Below are positions 33,733-42,476 of a DNA stretch of 64,000 nt, piece after piece. A program made the translations under genes and the position numbers. The stretch spans positions 1-64,000 of the forward strand of contig NZ_JAGMWN010000011.1 of NCBI RefSeq assembly GCF_017963645.1, given 5' to 3'. The first letter of the stretch is position 1. Each line of letters opens with the position of its first letter. The notes beneath the pieces are model-generated. The model was not told where the DNA came from and ran no database searches. It was given only the letters and a program-made list of their open reading frames with translations. The DNA comes from Marivibrio halodurans. Its GTDB lineage: Bacteria; Pseudomonadota; Alphaproteobacteria; UBA8366; Aestuariispiraceae.

Positions 33733-34074
33733 TCAGAAATCGTAGCAGCGGCCCGCCTTCTCCCAATCGCCGTAGCGGGTGGGCTCCAGCCCTTGGGGAC
33801 CGCCGGTCTCGCGCGGTTTCTGGCCGCTGGCCTCGGCCTGGAGGCGCCATCTGCGGCCCGCCTCCTCCGCCTTCAATTCGGCCAGACGGCGGGCGTCGAC
33901 GCCCTTGACCTCCGGGTCGATCAGCGGTGCCTCGCCCGCGTCGACCGCGGCTTGGGAGGCGGCGCGCGCCTGCTCCGCCACCGGGGGGCGCTTGGTTTCG
34001 GCGGCACCCTGCGCGGCGGGCTTCTTGCTCTCCGGGCTCTGCCCGGCCTTCAGCAGGTCTTTCAGCGTTTTCAT
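33733..34074 (-). CDS. DUF1674 protein (succinate dehydrogenase assembly factor 4-like)
   Basis: A 113-residue small, highly charged protein. The C-terminal 35 residues hold the family signature: [21 protein letters not shown], as in mitochondrial SDHAF4/Sdh8, which binds the flavinated SdhA subunit and guards against free-subunit radical formation. The N-terminal part is Ala/Glu/Lys-rich and probably disordered. A longer frame reaches 34179, but the Met at 34074 ([11 protein letters not shown]) gives a normal start. No sdh genes lie in the window. It is divergent from htpX. Confidence 0.82.
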   Translation of the reverse strand: MKTLKDLLKAGQSPESKKPAAQGAAETKRPPVAEQARAASQAAVDAGEAPLIDPEVKGVDARRLAELKAEEAGRRWRLQAEASGQKPRETGGPQGLEPTRYGDWEKAGRCYDF

Positions 34075-34237
34075 GGCCCCTTCGATATGGCGCCGGACGG
34101 GGCCTTGGCAAGCCCTATCGGGCAAGAGGACGACGGCCGGGAATCGCTTGAATCGGCCCTCGATTTTCCCATTTACCATTGGATTTCGGCAATGGGCCCG
34201 GGATGGGCCCGAAAACGGGCGAGGACGAGGGAACGCG

Positions 34238-35101
34238 ATGAACTGGGTACGGACCGGCCTTCTGATGGCGGGGCTGACCGCGCTGTTCGTGGGCTGCGGC
34301 TATCTGGTCGGCGGCGAGGGCGGGATGCTGATCGCGCTCGCCTTCGCGGGCTTCGGCAACATCTTCGCCTATTGGAACGCGGACAAGATCGTGCTGCGCA
34401 TGTATGGCGCGCGCGAGGTGGACCGGCGCACGGCCCCCGATCTCGTCGGCTTGGTGGAGCAATTGGCCGCGCGCGCGGAATTGCCCATGCCCAAGGTCTA
34501 TATCATCGAGAACGACCAGCCGAACGCCTTCGCCACCGGCCGCAATCCGGAGAACGCCGCCGTCGCGGCCACGACGGGCCTGCTGCAAATGTTGAGCCAC
34601 GAGGAGGTGGCCGGCGTCATGGCGCACGAGCTCGCCCATGTGAAGAACCGCGACACCTTGATCATGACGGTGACGGCGACGCTGGCCGGCGCGATCTCCG
34701 CGCTGGCCAATATCGCGATGTTCGCGCAGATCTTCGGTGGCGACAATCGCAACAACCCGCTGGGATTCGTCGGCATCCTGCTGGTGATGGTCCTGGGGCC
34801 GATCGCGGCGATGCTGGTGCAGATGGCGATCAGCCGGTCGCGGGAATATGGCGCCGACCGGATCGGCGCGGAAATCTGCGGTCAGCCGCTCTGGCTCGCC
34901 TCGGCGCTGGAGAAGATGCAGCGCGCGGCGGAGCGTACCGACATGGACACCGCCGAGCGCAATCCCGCGACGGCGCAGATGTTCATCGTCAACCCGCTAC
35001 ATGCCCGCGCCTTGGACGGCCTCTTCTCCACCCACCCCAAGACCGAGGAGCGCATCCGCCGCCTGCGCCTCATGGCGGGCGAGGCCCGGCCCTGGGGCTG
35101 A
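34238..35101 (+). CDS. htpX: Zinc metalloprotease HtpX
   Basis: A 287-residue inner-membrane M48 protease that degrades misfolded membrane proteins together with FtsH. Two N-terminal membrane helices (residues 4-45) are followed by the catalytic motif [18 protein letters not shown] near residue 130 (HExxH), two further hydrophobic segments (145-200), and the third zinc ligand Glu in [15 protein letters not shown] near 205. The start is chosen at the Met after GAGGACGAGGG, where the first helix begins; the open frame is much longer upstream but unrelated. Confidence 0.95.
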   Translation: MNWVRTGLLMAGLTALFVGCGYLVGGEGGMLIALAFAGFGNIFAYWNADKIVLRMYGAREVDRRTAPDLVGLVEQLAARAELPMPKVYIIENDQPNAFATGRNPENAAVAATTGLLQMLSHEEVAGVMAHELAHVKNRDTLIMTVTATLAGAISALANIAMFAQIFGGDNRNNPLGFVGILLVMVLGPIAAMLVQMAISRSREYGADRIGAEICGQPLWLASALEKMQRAAERTDMDTAERNPATAQMFIVNPLHARALDGLFSTHPKTEERIRRLRLMAGEARPWG

Positions 35102-35126
35102 GACCAGGAGTGCCTGGAGAAGGACG

Positions 35127-35702
35127 TCACGAACCACGGGGCGTCTTGAGCACCATGTCGAGCCCCCAACTGATTTCGTTCGTGCCGGCGAGATAGAGCA
35201 CCGCGATCAAGCCGACGGTCACGGCGAACTGAAACCCCATCGCCCAATCGGAAAGGAAGGCCCGGATCGATCCGCCGGGCCGGTCCCGGCCGCGTCCGAT
35301 CCTGATATCCGTGCGTTCGGGAAGGCTTTCGACGCCGTATTTCTCCAGGAACCGTTGCCCCTGGTTGAAGAAATGCCAGGCCAGATTGGCATCCGAGGTA
35401 TGGCGGACCCAGATATTGCGCAGCCACCATCCATGCCCGACGACGACCAGCAGCCCGACCAGCAGCGGCAATATCTCGAACCCGCGATAGATCGCGGCGG
35501 CGAGCAGGGTCCAGAGACCGATGGTGATCTTCCATTCATAGGACCGGCGCGCGTCCCACCGCCCGAATCCGATCTCCGCCATCCGGATGCAGGCATTGAA
35601 TATCCCCATATCCTCCTCGTGACCGGCACCCCGGTCCCGTTTCGGCGGGAGCGGGGCGTCGTCCAGGACGTGGTCGACGATATCTTCCGGATTCGGGGGC
35701 AT
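35127..35702 (-). CDS. Membrane protein of unknown function
   Basis: A 191-residue protein with three hydrophobic segments: residues 58-72 (ITIGLWTLLAAAIYR), 76-98 (LPLLVGLLVVVGHGWWLRN) and 157-172 (FQFAVTVGLIAVLYL). The first 50 residues are acidic and polar, and a basic stretch (IRIGRGRDRPGG) precedes the last helix. Codon use matches the neighbours, and the tryptophan-rich hydrophobic pattern is that of a real membrane protein. I do not recognise the family. It is convergent with htpX and divergent from the rsmB-like gene. Confidence 0.7.
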   Translation of the reverse strand: MPPNPEDIVDHVLDDAPLPPKRDRGAGHEEDMGIFNACIRMAEIGFGRWDARRSYEWKITIGLWTLLAAAIYRGFEILPLLVGLLVVVGHGWWLRNIWVRHTSDANLAWHFFNQGQRFLEKYGVESLPERTDIRIGRGRDRPGGSIRAFLSDWAMGFQFAVTVGLIAVLYLAGTNEISWGLDMVLKTPRGS

Positions 35703-35894
35703 GGCGTTATTCCCGTCGCGCCTCGATCCTCCGCCGTCGGCCTCGACGCCGACACGGCCCGGTGGGGAGGCGTGTCGTCACCGGGAAGCGGCCTCGCGGG
35801 CAAGCTAACAGCCGGTCGGTGGCACGCCCAGCCATTTGCACGTACCCGTGCGCGGGCTTTGACCACCGCCCGCGAAGCGCCTAAAGCAAGGGCC

Positions 35895-37265
35895 ATGCGG
35901 GACAGTCAAACATTCGAGAATGATGGGGCACGGGAAAGCGGCGGCCTTGCCGCGCGGCGGGCGGCGTTCCTGCTGCTCGATGCCGTGCTGACGCGCCGGC
36001 AGGCGCTCGACGACGCGTTGGAGCGGGCGACCGCCCCCACCGGCGCGCTCGCCGAGGTGCCGGAGGCGCGCGACCGGGGCTTCGCGCGCACGATGGTTCT
36101 GACCGTTCTGCGCCGGTTGGGACAGATCGACCAATTGATCGACCGCTACATGGCGCACGAGCCCAAGGGGAAGGCGCAGTCGGTGCGGCATATCCTGCGG
36201 CTCGGCACGGCGCAGATCATCTTCCTGGGCACGCCGCCGCACGCGGCCGTGGACACCTCGGTCGCGCTGGCGGTCGCCCTGCGGCTCGGCGCGTTCAAGG
36301 GGCTGGTCAACGCGATCCTGCGGCGCATCGCCAAGGAGGGCACGGCGATCGCCCGCAAGCAGGAACCCGGGCGCCTCAACAGCCCCGCATGGCTGCGCGA
36401 GCGCTGGATCGCGGCCTATGGCGAGGCGGCGGCCCGCGCGATCGGAGAGGCGCATCTGGGCGAGCCGCCGCTGGACCTCACGTTGGCCGACGCATCGACG
36501 GGCGCCGATTGGGCTGCGCGTCTGGGCGGGCAGCTTCTGGACCGCGCGGGCACGGTCCGTCTGGCCCAGACCGGCGATGTGCGGGCGCTTCCCGGCTTCG
36601 CGGAGGGGGCGTGGTGGGTGCAGGACGCCGCCGCCGCCCTGCCCGCGCGCCTGCTGGCGGAGGCCGCCGGCGGCCTTGCCGACAAGCGGGTGATCGACCT
36701 GTGCGCCGCGCCGGGCGGCAAGACGGCGCAACTGGCCGCCATGGGGGCGTCGGTGACGGCGCTCGACCGCTCCGCGCCGCGCCTGAGGCGGCTGTCGGAG
36801 AATCTGGCGCGCCTCTCCCTGACGGCGGAGGTGGTGACGGCCGACGCCGCCGAATGGCGCCCCGAGGTGCCGGTGGACGCCATTCTGCTGGATGCGCCGT
36901 GCAGCGCGACCGGGACCCTGCGCCGTCATCCGGATATCGCGCATCTCAAGGGACAGGGCGATGTCGACCGGTTGGCGGCCCTGCAACGCCGCTTGATCGC
37001 GGCGGCGGCCGATATGCTCAATCCCGGCGGGGTGTTGGTTTACGCCACTTGCTCCCTCCAGCCGGAGGAGGGGGAGGAGGCGGTGGAAGCCGCGCTCGCC
37101 GACGGCCTGCCGCTGGAACGGATCGTGGAAGCGCCGGCCGCGCTGGGCGGGTTCAGGGAGGCCTTGCGCCGCGACGGTTCGGTGCGCACGCTTCCCTATC
37201 TGCGGGGCGAGGAAGGTGGCTGCGACGGCTTCTTCATCGCGCGGCTCAGGAAACGGCCGGGCTGA
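35895..37265 (+). CDS. rsmB: RsmB-like 16S rRNA m5C methyltransferase
   Basis: A 456-residue protein. The N-terminal 150 residues are the NusB-like RNA-binding domain of RsmB (RRAAFLLLDAVLTRRQALDD, YMAHEPKGKAQSVRHILRLG, AVALRLGAFKGLVNAILRR). The methyltransferase domain has the SAM motif VIDLCAAPGGKTAQLAAMGA near residue 275 and the catalytic DAPCSATGTLRRHPDI near 335, plus YATCSLQPEEGE with the second catalytic Cys near 388. It methylates C967 of 16S rRNA in other bacteria. The Met at 35895 is the first that matches the domain start. It is followed 55 bases later by an SDR gene. Confidence 0.92.
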   Translation: MRDSQTFENDGARESGGLAARRAAFLLLDAVLTRRQALDDALERATAPTGALAEVPEARDRGFARTMVLTVLRRLGQIDQLIDRYMAHEPKGKAQSVRHILRLGTAQIIFLGTPPHAAVDTSVALAVALRLGAFKGLVNAILRRIAKEGTAIARKQEPGRLNSPAWLRERWIAAYGEAAARAIGEAHLGEPPLDLTLADASTGADWAARLGGQLLDRAGTVRLAQTGDVRALPGFAEGAWWVQDAAAALPARLLAEAAGGLADKRVIDLCAAPGGKTAQLAAMGASVTALDRSAPRLRRLSENLARLSLTAEVVTADAAEWRPEVPVDAILLDAPCSATGTLRRHPDIAHLKGQGDVDRLAALQRRLIAAAADMLNPGGVLVYATCSLQPEEGEEAVEAALADGLPLERIVEAPAALGGFREALRRDGSVRTLPYLRGEEGGCDGFFIARLRKRPG

Positions 37266-37320
37266 CGGGCGCGACGGGGCGCACGCTCCCGCCGAAACGC
37301 TCAGGGAAGGGACGGCGCCC

Positions 37321-38070
37321 ATGCGGCTCAAGGATAAAATCGCCATCGTGACGGGGGCCGCCTCCGGCTTCGGGGAAGGCATCGCGCGGCGCTTCGCCGC
37401 CGAGGGCGCGAAGGTCGTCATCGCCGACATCCAGGAGGAAGCCGGCCGCCGCGTCGCGGCGGAGATCGGCCCCGCCGCGCGCTTCGCCCGCTGCGACGTC
37501 ACCGACGCGGATGACTGGCGGGCGACGGTCGCGGCGGCGGTGGAGGGCTTCGGGCGCCTCGACATCGTCGTCAACAATGCGGGCTACAGCCATTATAACC
37601 GCCCGATGCTTGAGGTGGACGAGGCCGAGTTCGACTGCGTCTACGCCGTCAATGTGAAGGGTCTCTTCCTTTCCGCCCATGCGGTGCTGCCGGTCTTCCG
37701 CGCGCAGGGCGACGGCGGCGTCTTCCTGACCATCGCCTCCACGGCGGGCGTGCGGCCCCGGCCCGGATTGGCCTGGTACAACAGTTCCAAGTTCGCGGCG
37801 ATCGGGGTGACGAAATCGATGGCGATCGAACTCGCGCCCGAGAAGATCCGCGTCAACGCGATCAATCCCGTGGCGGGGGAGACGCCGTTGCTGGAACGCT
37901 TCATGGGCGAGGACACGCCGGAGAAGCGCGCCGCCTTCAAGGCGAGCGTGCCGCTCGGCCGCCTGTCCACCCCCGCCGACATCGCCAACGCCGCCCTTTT
38001 CCTGTGCGAGGGCCAGTCGGAATTCCTGACCGGCCTGTGCCTGGAGGTGGATGGCGGCCGCTGCATCTGA
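37321..38070 (+). CDS. SDR family oxidoreductase
   Basis: A 249-residue classical short-chain dehydrogenase. The cofactor motif VTGAASGFGEGIARRF is near residue 10, with Asp at the end of strand 2 (VVIADIQEEAG), which favours NAD+. NNAGYSHYNRP is near 86 and the catalytic Ser/Tyr/Lys in IASTAGVRPRPGLAWYNSSK near 138. Sequence style (ATPLL-type loop replaced by VAGETPLLERFMGEDTPEKR) resembles glucose/ribitol-dehydrogenase-like SDRs. The ribosome site GGGAAGGGAC supports the start at 37321. The substrate is unknown. Confidence 0.9.
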   Translation: MRLKDKIAIVTGAASGFGEGIARRFAAEGAKVVIADIQEEAGRRVAAEIGPAARFARCDVTDADDWRATVAAAVEGFGRLDIVVNNAGYSHYNRPMLEVDEAEFDCVYAVNVKGLFLSAHAVLPVFRAQGDGGVFLTIASTAGVRPRPGLAWYNSSKFAAIGVTKSMAIELAPEKIRVNAINPVAGETPLLERFMGEDTPEKRAAFKASVPLGRLSTPADIANAALFLCEGQSEFLTGLCLEVDGGRCI

Positions 38071-38082
38071 CCGCCGACCGGA

Positions 38083-38796
38083 TCAAAGCGCCTTTCCGAC
38101 CATCCGGCGCAGGGCGTCCGGCACCGGACGCGCCGCCATCGTCCCAGGACTGGAGGGGGGAAGGGGGCTGGAGGGATGAGGCGTGGGGTCGGGGACGGGC
38201 GCGCCCCAGACTTGCGCGCTCGGCAGAACGCCGGCCCAGCAGGTGGCGATCTCGTAATCCTCGGCGTCGTCCTCCGGCGGGCCGGCCGATATCTTGGCCG
38301 ACGCGGTCTCGATATCCATCGCGACGACCGTGGTCGCCTTCAATTCCCTTGCGGTGTTGGGGCGCAGCTCCTGCCCACGCCCCGGCACCAGGATATCCAT
38401 CAAGCGGTCGAGCGCCGCTTCCTTCTCGACCGCGTCCTCGACCGCCCGCGCGCGGCCGAAGACCATCGCCGCGCGGTAATTGGCCGAATGGTTGAAGGCC
38501 GACCGCGCGAGGACGAGGCCGTCGAACAGCGTGACCGTGACGCAGACCGGCACCGCCTGCTTCACCGCGCGTAGCATCCGGCTGGCGGCGGAGCCGTGCC
38601 AGTAGAGCCGCTCCCCCTCCCGCCAATGCATGGTCGGCGTGACATAGGGCTGGCCGTCGATGACATAGCCGACATGGCAGACCCGCGCGGCATCCAGGAT
38701 GGCATGCACGCTTTCCCGGTCGTAACGGCCGTGCTCATGCACGCGCTTCACCCGGTTTCGCGGCTCGACGGGATAGGCGTCGGGCGCGGCGCTCAT
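38083..38796 (-). CDS. Pyridoxamine 5'-phosphate oxidase-like flavin protein
   Basis: A 237-residue split-barrel flavin protein. RNRVKRVHEHGRYDRESVHAIL is followed by HVGYVIDGQPYVTPTMHWREG, RLYWHGSAASRMLRAV and VTLFDGLVLARSAFNHSANYR, the FMN-contact regions of the nitroimidazole-resistance/PNPOx-like family. It is not the biosynthetic PdxH. A GNAT gene overlaps it by four bases upstream, and a MocR regulator is divergent, a common arrangement for this family. The C-terminus has a Pro/Ser-rich run (PHPSSPLPPSSPG) that looks unstructured. Confidence 0.87.
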   Translation of the reverse strand: MSAAPDAYPVEPRNRVKRVHEHGRYDRESVHAILDAARVCHVGYVIDGQPYVTPTMHWREGERLYWHGSAASRMLRAVKQAVPVCVTVTLFDGLVLARSAFNHSANYRAAMVFGRARAVEDAVEKEAALDRLMDILVPGRGQELRPNTARELKATTVVAMDIETASAKISAGPPEDDAEDYEIATCWAGVLPSAQVWGAPVPDPTPHPSSPLPPSSPGTMAARPVPDALRRMVGKAL

Positions 38797-39236
38797 GCCG
38801 TGAACTCGTAGAGGTTCCAACTGGTCTTCGCGCCGATCCGGTCATAGAGCACGCGGGCACGGTAATTGTCGTCGGCGGTGATCCAGCGGATCCTGGGCCA
38901 ACCGCGTTCGGCGGCGATGGATTTCAGCCGGTCGAACAGCGCCTCGCCCACCCGCGCGCCGCGCGCAGGCGGATCGACGAACAAGTCGTCCAGGAAGCCG
39001 ATGGTCGTGGCGCGCAGCGGGCTCGGCATCGCGCGGAAATGGGCGAGGCCGAGAAGCGCGCCCTCGCGCTCCGCCACCAGCCCCTCCAATAGATGCGCCT
39101 CGTTCGTCAGCCAGGACCAGACGGTGGCCAGACTCTCCTCCGTCATCGCCACCTTGTAGAAATCGCCATAGCCGCGATAGAGCCGCGACCAGGCCCCGAA
39201 ATCCTGCGGCCGCACCTCGCGTATCGTCACCGTCAT
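38793..39236 (-). CDS. GNAT family N-acetyltransferase
   Basis: A 147-residue acetyltransferase: MTVTIREVRPQDFGAWSRLY begins the fold, DDLFVDPPARGARVGEALFDRL near residue 90 is the acetyl-CoA binding strand and helix, and WITADDNYRARVLYDRIGA near 118 is the second motif. The acceptor substrate is unknown. It is translationally coupled (ATGA) to the PNPOx-like gene and lies 156 bases from the divergent MocR gene, so it is probably under its control. Confidence 0.9.
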   Translation of the reverse strand: MTVTIREVRPQDFGAWSRLYRGYGDFYKVAMTEESLATVWSWLTNEAHLLEGLVAEREGALLGLAHFRAMPSPLRATTIGFLDDLFVDPPARGARVGEALFDRLKSIAAERGWPRIRWITADDNYRARVLYDRIGAKTSWNLYEFTA

Positions 39237-39326
39237 CGCCTTTTCCTCCGATGAGTGGGGCCGTCCCTCCCGGCCACCTCGCGGGGAAGGATTGCGGATA
39301 AATTGGCTTGGCCACAAGCGCCCTTA

Positions 39327-39362
39327 TTGACAAATCCATGGGACCATTTATCGACTGTCCGA
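39327..39362. promoter_or_regulatory. Probable MocR-controlled promoter/operator region
   Basis: A consensus-like TTGACA lies at 39327-39332, followed by the near-palindromic ATGGGACCAT (39339-39348) and TTATCGAC. It lies in the short AT-richer gap between the GNAT gene and mocR. MocR regulators usually bind repeats in such intergenic gaps. No convincing -10 at 17-base spacing was found, so this is tentative. Confidence 0.35.
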
Positions 39363-39392
39363 TACGCTTGTTCCACTCCGAGGGTCCCGCCC

Positions 39393-40889
39393 ATGCCCCG
39401 CCGCGTCGCCGATGCCGCCCTGCTTCCGATCGCGCTCGACCGCGCGGAGGCCGTGCCGCTGCATCGCCAACTCTATGACCAGATGCGCGATCTGATCCTG
39501 GCCGGGCGCCTGGGCGCGGGCGCGCGTCTGCCGTCGACCCGCACGCTGGCGCGCGAGCTCGGCGTCTCCCGCAACACGGTGACCGGCGCCTTCGACCAGT
39601 TGCTGGCGGAAGGCTACGTCGTCGGCCGGGTGGGGGCGGGCTCCTATGTCTCCGACGAGCTGCCGGAGGAGGCGCTCTCCGCCCGCACGGCCCGCCCGCC
39701 GGAGGGGTTGAGCGAACGGCCGCGCCTGCGAGGGCTCTCCAACCGGGGCATGCGGCTGGCGGGCCTGCGCAAGGCCGGCGGCGGCGTGCGCAGCGCGGCC
39801 TTCACGCCGGGGCTGCCGGACCTCGACGCCTTTCCCTTCGATGTTTGGTCGCGCCTGATGAGCAAGGCGTGGCGCCGGCCGCCGCGCGACCTGCTCGCCA
39901 ATGCGGAGCCGGCGGGCTATCTGCCGCTGCGCCGGGCGATCGCCACATATCTGCGCGCGGTGCGCGGTGTGCGCTGCGAGGCCGATCAGGTGATCGTCGT
40001 CTCCGGCGCGCAGCAGGCGATCGGGTTGGCGGCCCATGTCCTGATGGATGAGGGCGATCCCGCGCTGATCGAGGAGCCGGGCTATGCCGGCGTGCGCGGT
40101 GCGCTGACCGCCGCCGGCGCGCGTCAGGTGCCCGTGCCCGTCGACGCGGAAGGCATGGATATCGCCTGGGCCGAGCGGGAGGCGCCGGACGCGAAGCTCG
40201 CCTGCGTCGCGCCCTCGCTGCAATATCCGCTGGGTATCACCATGACGCTCGCCCGGCGGCTGAAACTGCTGGATTGGGCGCAGCGGCGCGACGGCTGGAT
40301 ATTGGAGGATGATTACGACAGCGAGTATCGCTATGCCGGGCGGCCGCTGGCGGCCCTTCAGGGGCTCGATCGCGATGGGCGGGTGGTCTATGTCGGCACC
40401 TTCTCCAAGGTGATGTTCCCCAGCCTGCGGATCGGCTATCTGGTGGTGCCGGCGGATTTGACCGACCCCTTCCGGTTCGCGCGCACGGCGCTCGACGATC
40501 ACCCCTCCACCGCGGCGCAACCGGCGCTCGCCGCCTTCATGGAGGAAGGGCATTTCGCCGCCCATGTCCGGCGCATGCGCAAGCGGTACAAGGACCGCCA
40601 GGACGCCCTTTTGGAGGCCGCCCAGGTCCGCCTTGCCGGGGCCTTCGAGATCGAACCGGCGGAGGCCGGCATGCATCTGGTGGCGCGCATGACGACGACG
40701 CTGACGGCGCGCATGGACGACCGCACGGCGCGGCGCCGGGCGGCGGAGGCGGGCATCAACGTCTCCGCGCTCTCCTCCTTCTATGCCGATGGGTTCGGTC
40801 GTCAGGGCCTGTTGCTCGGCTATGCCGCCGTGCCGGAGGCGGAGATGCCGGCGGCGGTGGCGCGGTTGGCCGGGGCGCTGGGCCTGTAG
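39393..40889 (+). CDS. MocR/PdxR-like PLP-dependent regulator
   Basis: A 498-residue GntR-type regulator with an aminotransferase-like effector domain. The HTH spans residues 20-80 (VPLHRQLYDQMRDLILAGRL, STRTLARELGVSRNTVTGAF). A Pro/Arg-rich linker leads to the fold type I domain from 125, with the nucleotide region LQYPLGITMTLARRL, Asp in LEDDYDSEYRY and the PLP Lys in VYVGTFSKVMFPSLRIGYL near 337. PLP or an amine adduct controls DNA binding in this family. The divergent PNPOx-like/GNAT operon is the likely target. The Met at 39393 is the usual start. Confidence 0.92.
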   Translation: MPRRVADAALLPIALDRAEAVPLHRQLYDQMRDLILAGRLGAGARLPSTRTLARELGVSRNTVTGAFDQLLAEGYVVGRVGAGSYVSDELPEEALSARTARPPEGLSERPRLRGLSNRGMRLAGLRKAGGGVRSAAFTPGLPDLDAFPFDVWSRLMSKAWRRPPRDLLANAEPAGYLPLRRAIATYLRAVRGVRCEADQVIVVSGAQQAIGLAAHVLMDEGDPALIEEPGYAGVRGALTAAGARQVPVPVDAEGMDIAWAEREAPDAKLACVAPSLQYPLGITMTLARRLKLLDWAQRRDGWILEDDYDSEYRYAGRPLAALQGLDRDGRVVYVGTFSKVMFPSLRIGYLVVPADLTDPFRFARTALDDHPSTAAQPALAAFMEEGHFAAHVRRMRKRYKDRQDALLEAAQVRLAGAFEIEPAEAGMHLVARMTTTLTARMDDRTARRRAAEAGINVSALSSFYADGFGRQGLLLGYAAVPEAEMPAAVARLAGALGL

Positions 40890-41155
40890 CGCACAGGGCA
40901 TCGTCCTTCCAGCCACCCGGTATTTGTGGTCCGCCAAGCAGATGACCACCATATCTAGAGTGAAAAAGAGAAAAATCGTTAGTAATCAATAGTTTTCTTG
41001 CAATTCTTAAGGAAACGCTCAAGAATTTCCAAGGATTCGATGGTGGAGAGCTGTGTCGAATCCACGGTTTTGGAGAGAACCGAAGGCCGACGTCCAGAAA
41101 GGCGGCGGAGGCCCTGTCGCCGGCAGAAACGCCGGGTGCGAGAGGGAGAGGGGCG

Positions 41156-42466
41156 ATGACGAACGACGAGAAGCCGGCCGGTGGTGGCGCGGCGGGCGGG
41201 TCCAATGTGACGGCGCTGAACGGTGCCGCGCGCGGCGGCGACGAGCAGGGCGCGCGCAAGGCGTTGCAGCATCTTACGGTCGAGGATCTCTCGACCCCCG
41301 CCTATCTGGTCAATCACAAGTTCCAGATCGAATGGGCGAACGACCACGCGTTGGCGGGGATTTTCGCGCGGCCGGACGGGCTGCCGCGCGCGATCGACGA
41401 TTCCAGCCTGTTCAGCCTGTTGTTGTCGAGTTCGGTGGTGCGCAAGGCGGATGGCCTCCCGGAACTCCTAAAGTTTCATCTCGCGATCGCCAAGAAACGT
41501 GCCTCCAAGACCTATCTGTTCCTCAGCAATCCCGATCTCGGCCCCCGGGAATCGGAACTGATGGGCCAGCTCTACGATCGGGTGGAGCCGATCGGCGCGC
41601 ACCGCATGACGAGCGAGGTGGAGGTCAATCTCGCGCCGCGCGGCGAGGAACCGCGCTGGCATAAGCTTTACGCCACCTTCTTCCGCGAGGGTATCTTCTT
41701 CACCGTCGCCCCCGACGACCGGGAGCAGGAGAGCTTCCTGACCTGGCTCGCCCGGCGCGACGTGGTGATCCGCGATCTGCTGCGCGTGCGCCGCCCCTAT
41801 GTGACGCCGTTGGCGGTGCTGGTCGCGGACCTGCAAAGCTCCATGCGCATCTGCGCGGAACTGCCGCCGGAACAGTATTTCGAGCTCATCAACTCGATCT
41901 GGACCACGATGCAGCCCTATCTACGGAAATATTTCGCGACCTACGGCAAGCATGCGGGCGACGGCATGCTCTATTACTTCCTGCCGCAGCCGGATTCCGA
42001 TTATCTCGTCAACGCGATCTGCTGCGCCTTCGAGATGCAGAACGCCATGCGTCAGGTGAACCGGGACTGGCAACGCAAGAAGAACTGGACCAAGACGCTG
42101 CATCTCAATATCGGCCTGGACCAGGGCGAGGAATGGTTCGGCACCTTCGAGGGGCCGACCTTCATCGAGTTCACCGCGCTGGGCGACAGTATCAACCGCG
42201 CCGCGCGGTTGAGCGATTTTTGCAGCGACGGCGCCATCTGGGCGACAAAATCCATGCTGAGCCGGTTGAGCGAGGAAGACCGCGCGCGCGTGCGCTACGG
42301 CATCCGCCAGACCCTGGCGAACGGCACGGAGGCCGTGGTGCCGGAGATGTATTCGCGCATCGGCAACCTGATCGATCTGGACGATCCGAAGTATCACAAG
42401 CTGGGCGATATCTCGACGCTGGCGGCGACCGAACTGTTCGATATCGAGGGGATGGAGCGCGACTGA
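41156..42466 (+). CDS. Class III adenylate/guanylate cyclase domain protein
   Basis: A 436-residue soluble protein. The C-terminal cyclase homology domain (residues 215-400) has the first metal Asp in VLVADLQSSMRICAELPPEQ near 223, the second in YGKHAGDGMLYYFLP near 266 and the conserved FTALGDSINRAARLSDFC near 341 with the transition-state Asn and Arg. So it is probably catalytically active. Residues 35-200 form a PAS-like sensory region (TPAYLVNHKFQIEWANDHAL). The purine-specifying Lys/Asp pair cannot be set without alignment, so cAMP versus cGMP is open. It is monocistronic behind an AT-rich 266-base leader region (40890-41155). Confidence 0.85.
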   Translation: MTNDEKPAGGGAAGGSNVTALNGAARGGDEQGARKALQHLTVEDLSTPAYLVNHKFQIEWANDHALAGIFARPDGLPRAIDDSSLFSLLLSSSVVRKADGLPELLKFHLAIAKKRASKTYLFLSNPDLGPRESELMGQLYDRVEPIGAHRMTSEVEVNLAPRGEEPRWHKLYATFFREGIFFTVAPDDREQESFLTWLARRDVVIRDLLRVRRPYVTPLAVLVADLQSSMRICAELPPEQYFELINSIWTTMQPYLRKYFATYGKHAGDGMLYYFLPQPDSDYLVNAICCAFEMQNAMRQVNRDWQRKKNWTKTLHLNIGLDQGEEWFGTFEGPTFIEFTALGDSINRAARLSDFCSDGAIWATKSMLSRLSEEDRARVRYGIRQTLANGTEAVVPEMYSRIGNLIDLDDPKYHKLGDISTLAATELFDIEGMERD

Positions 42467-42476
42467 CGCGCGTCGG

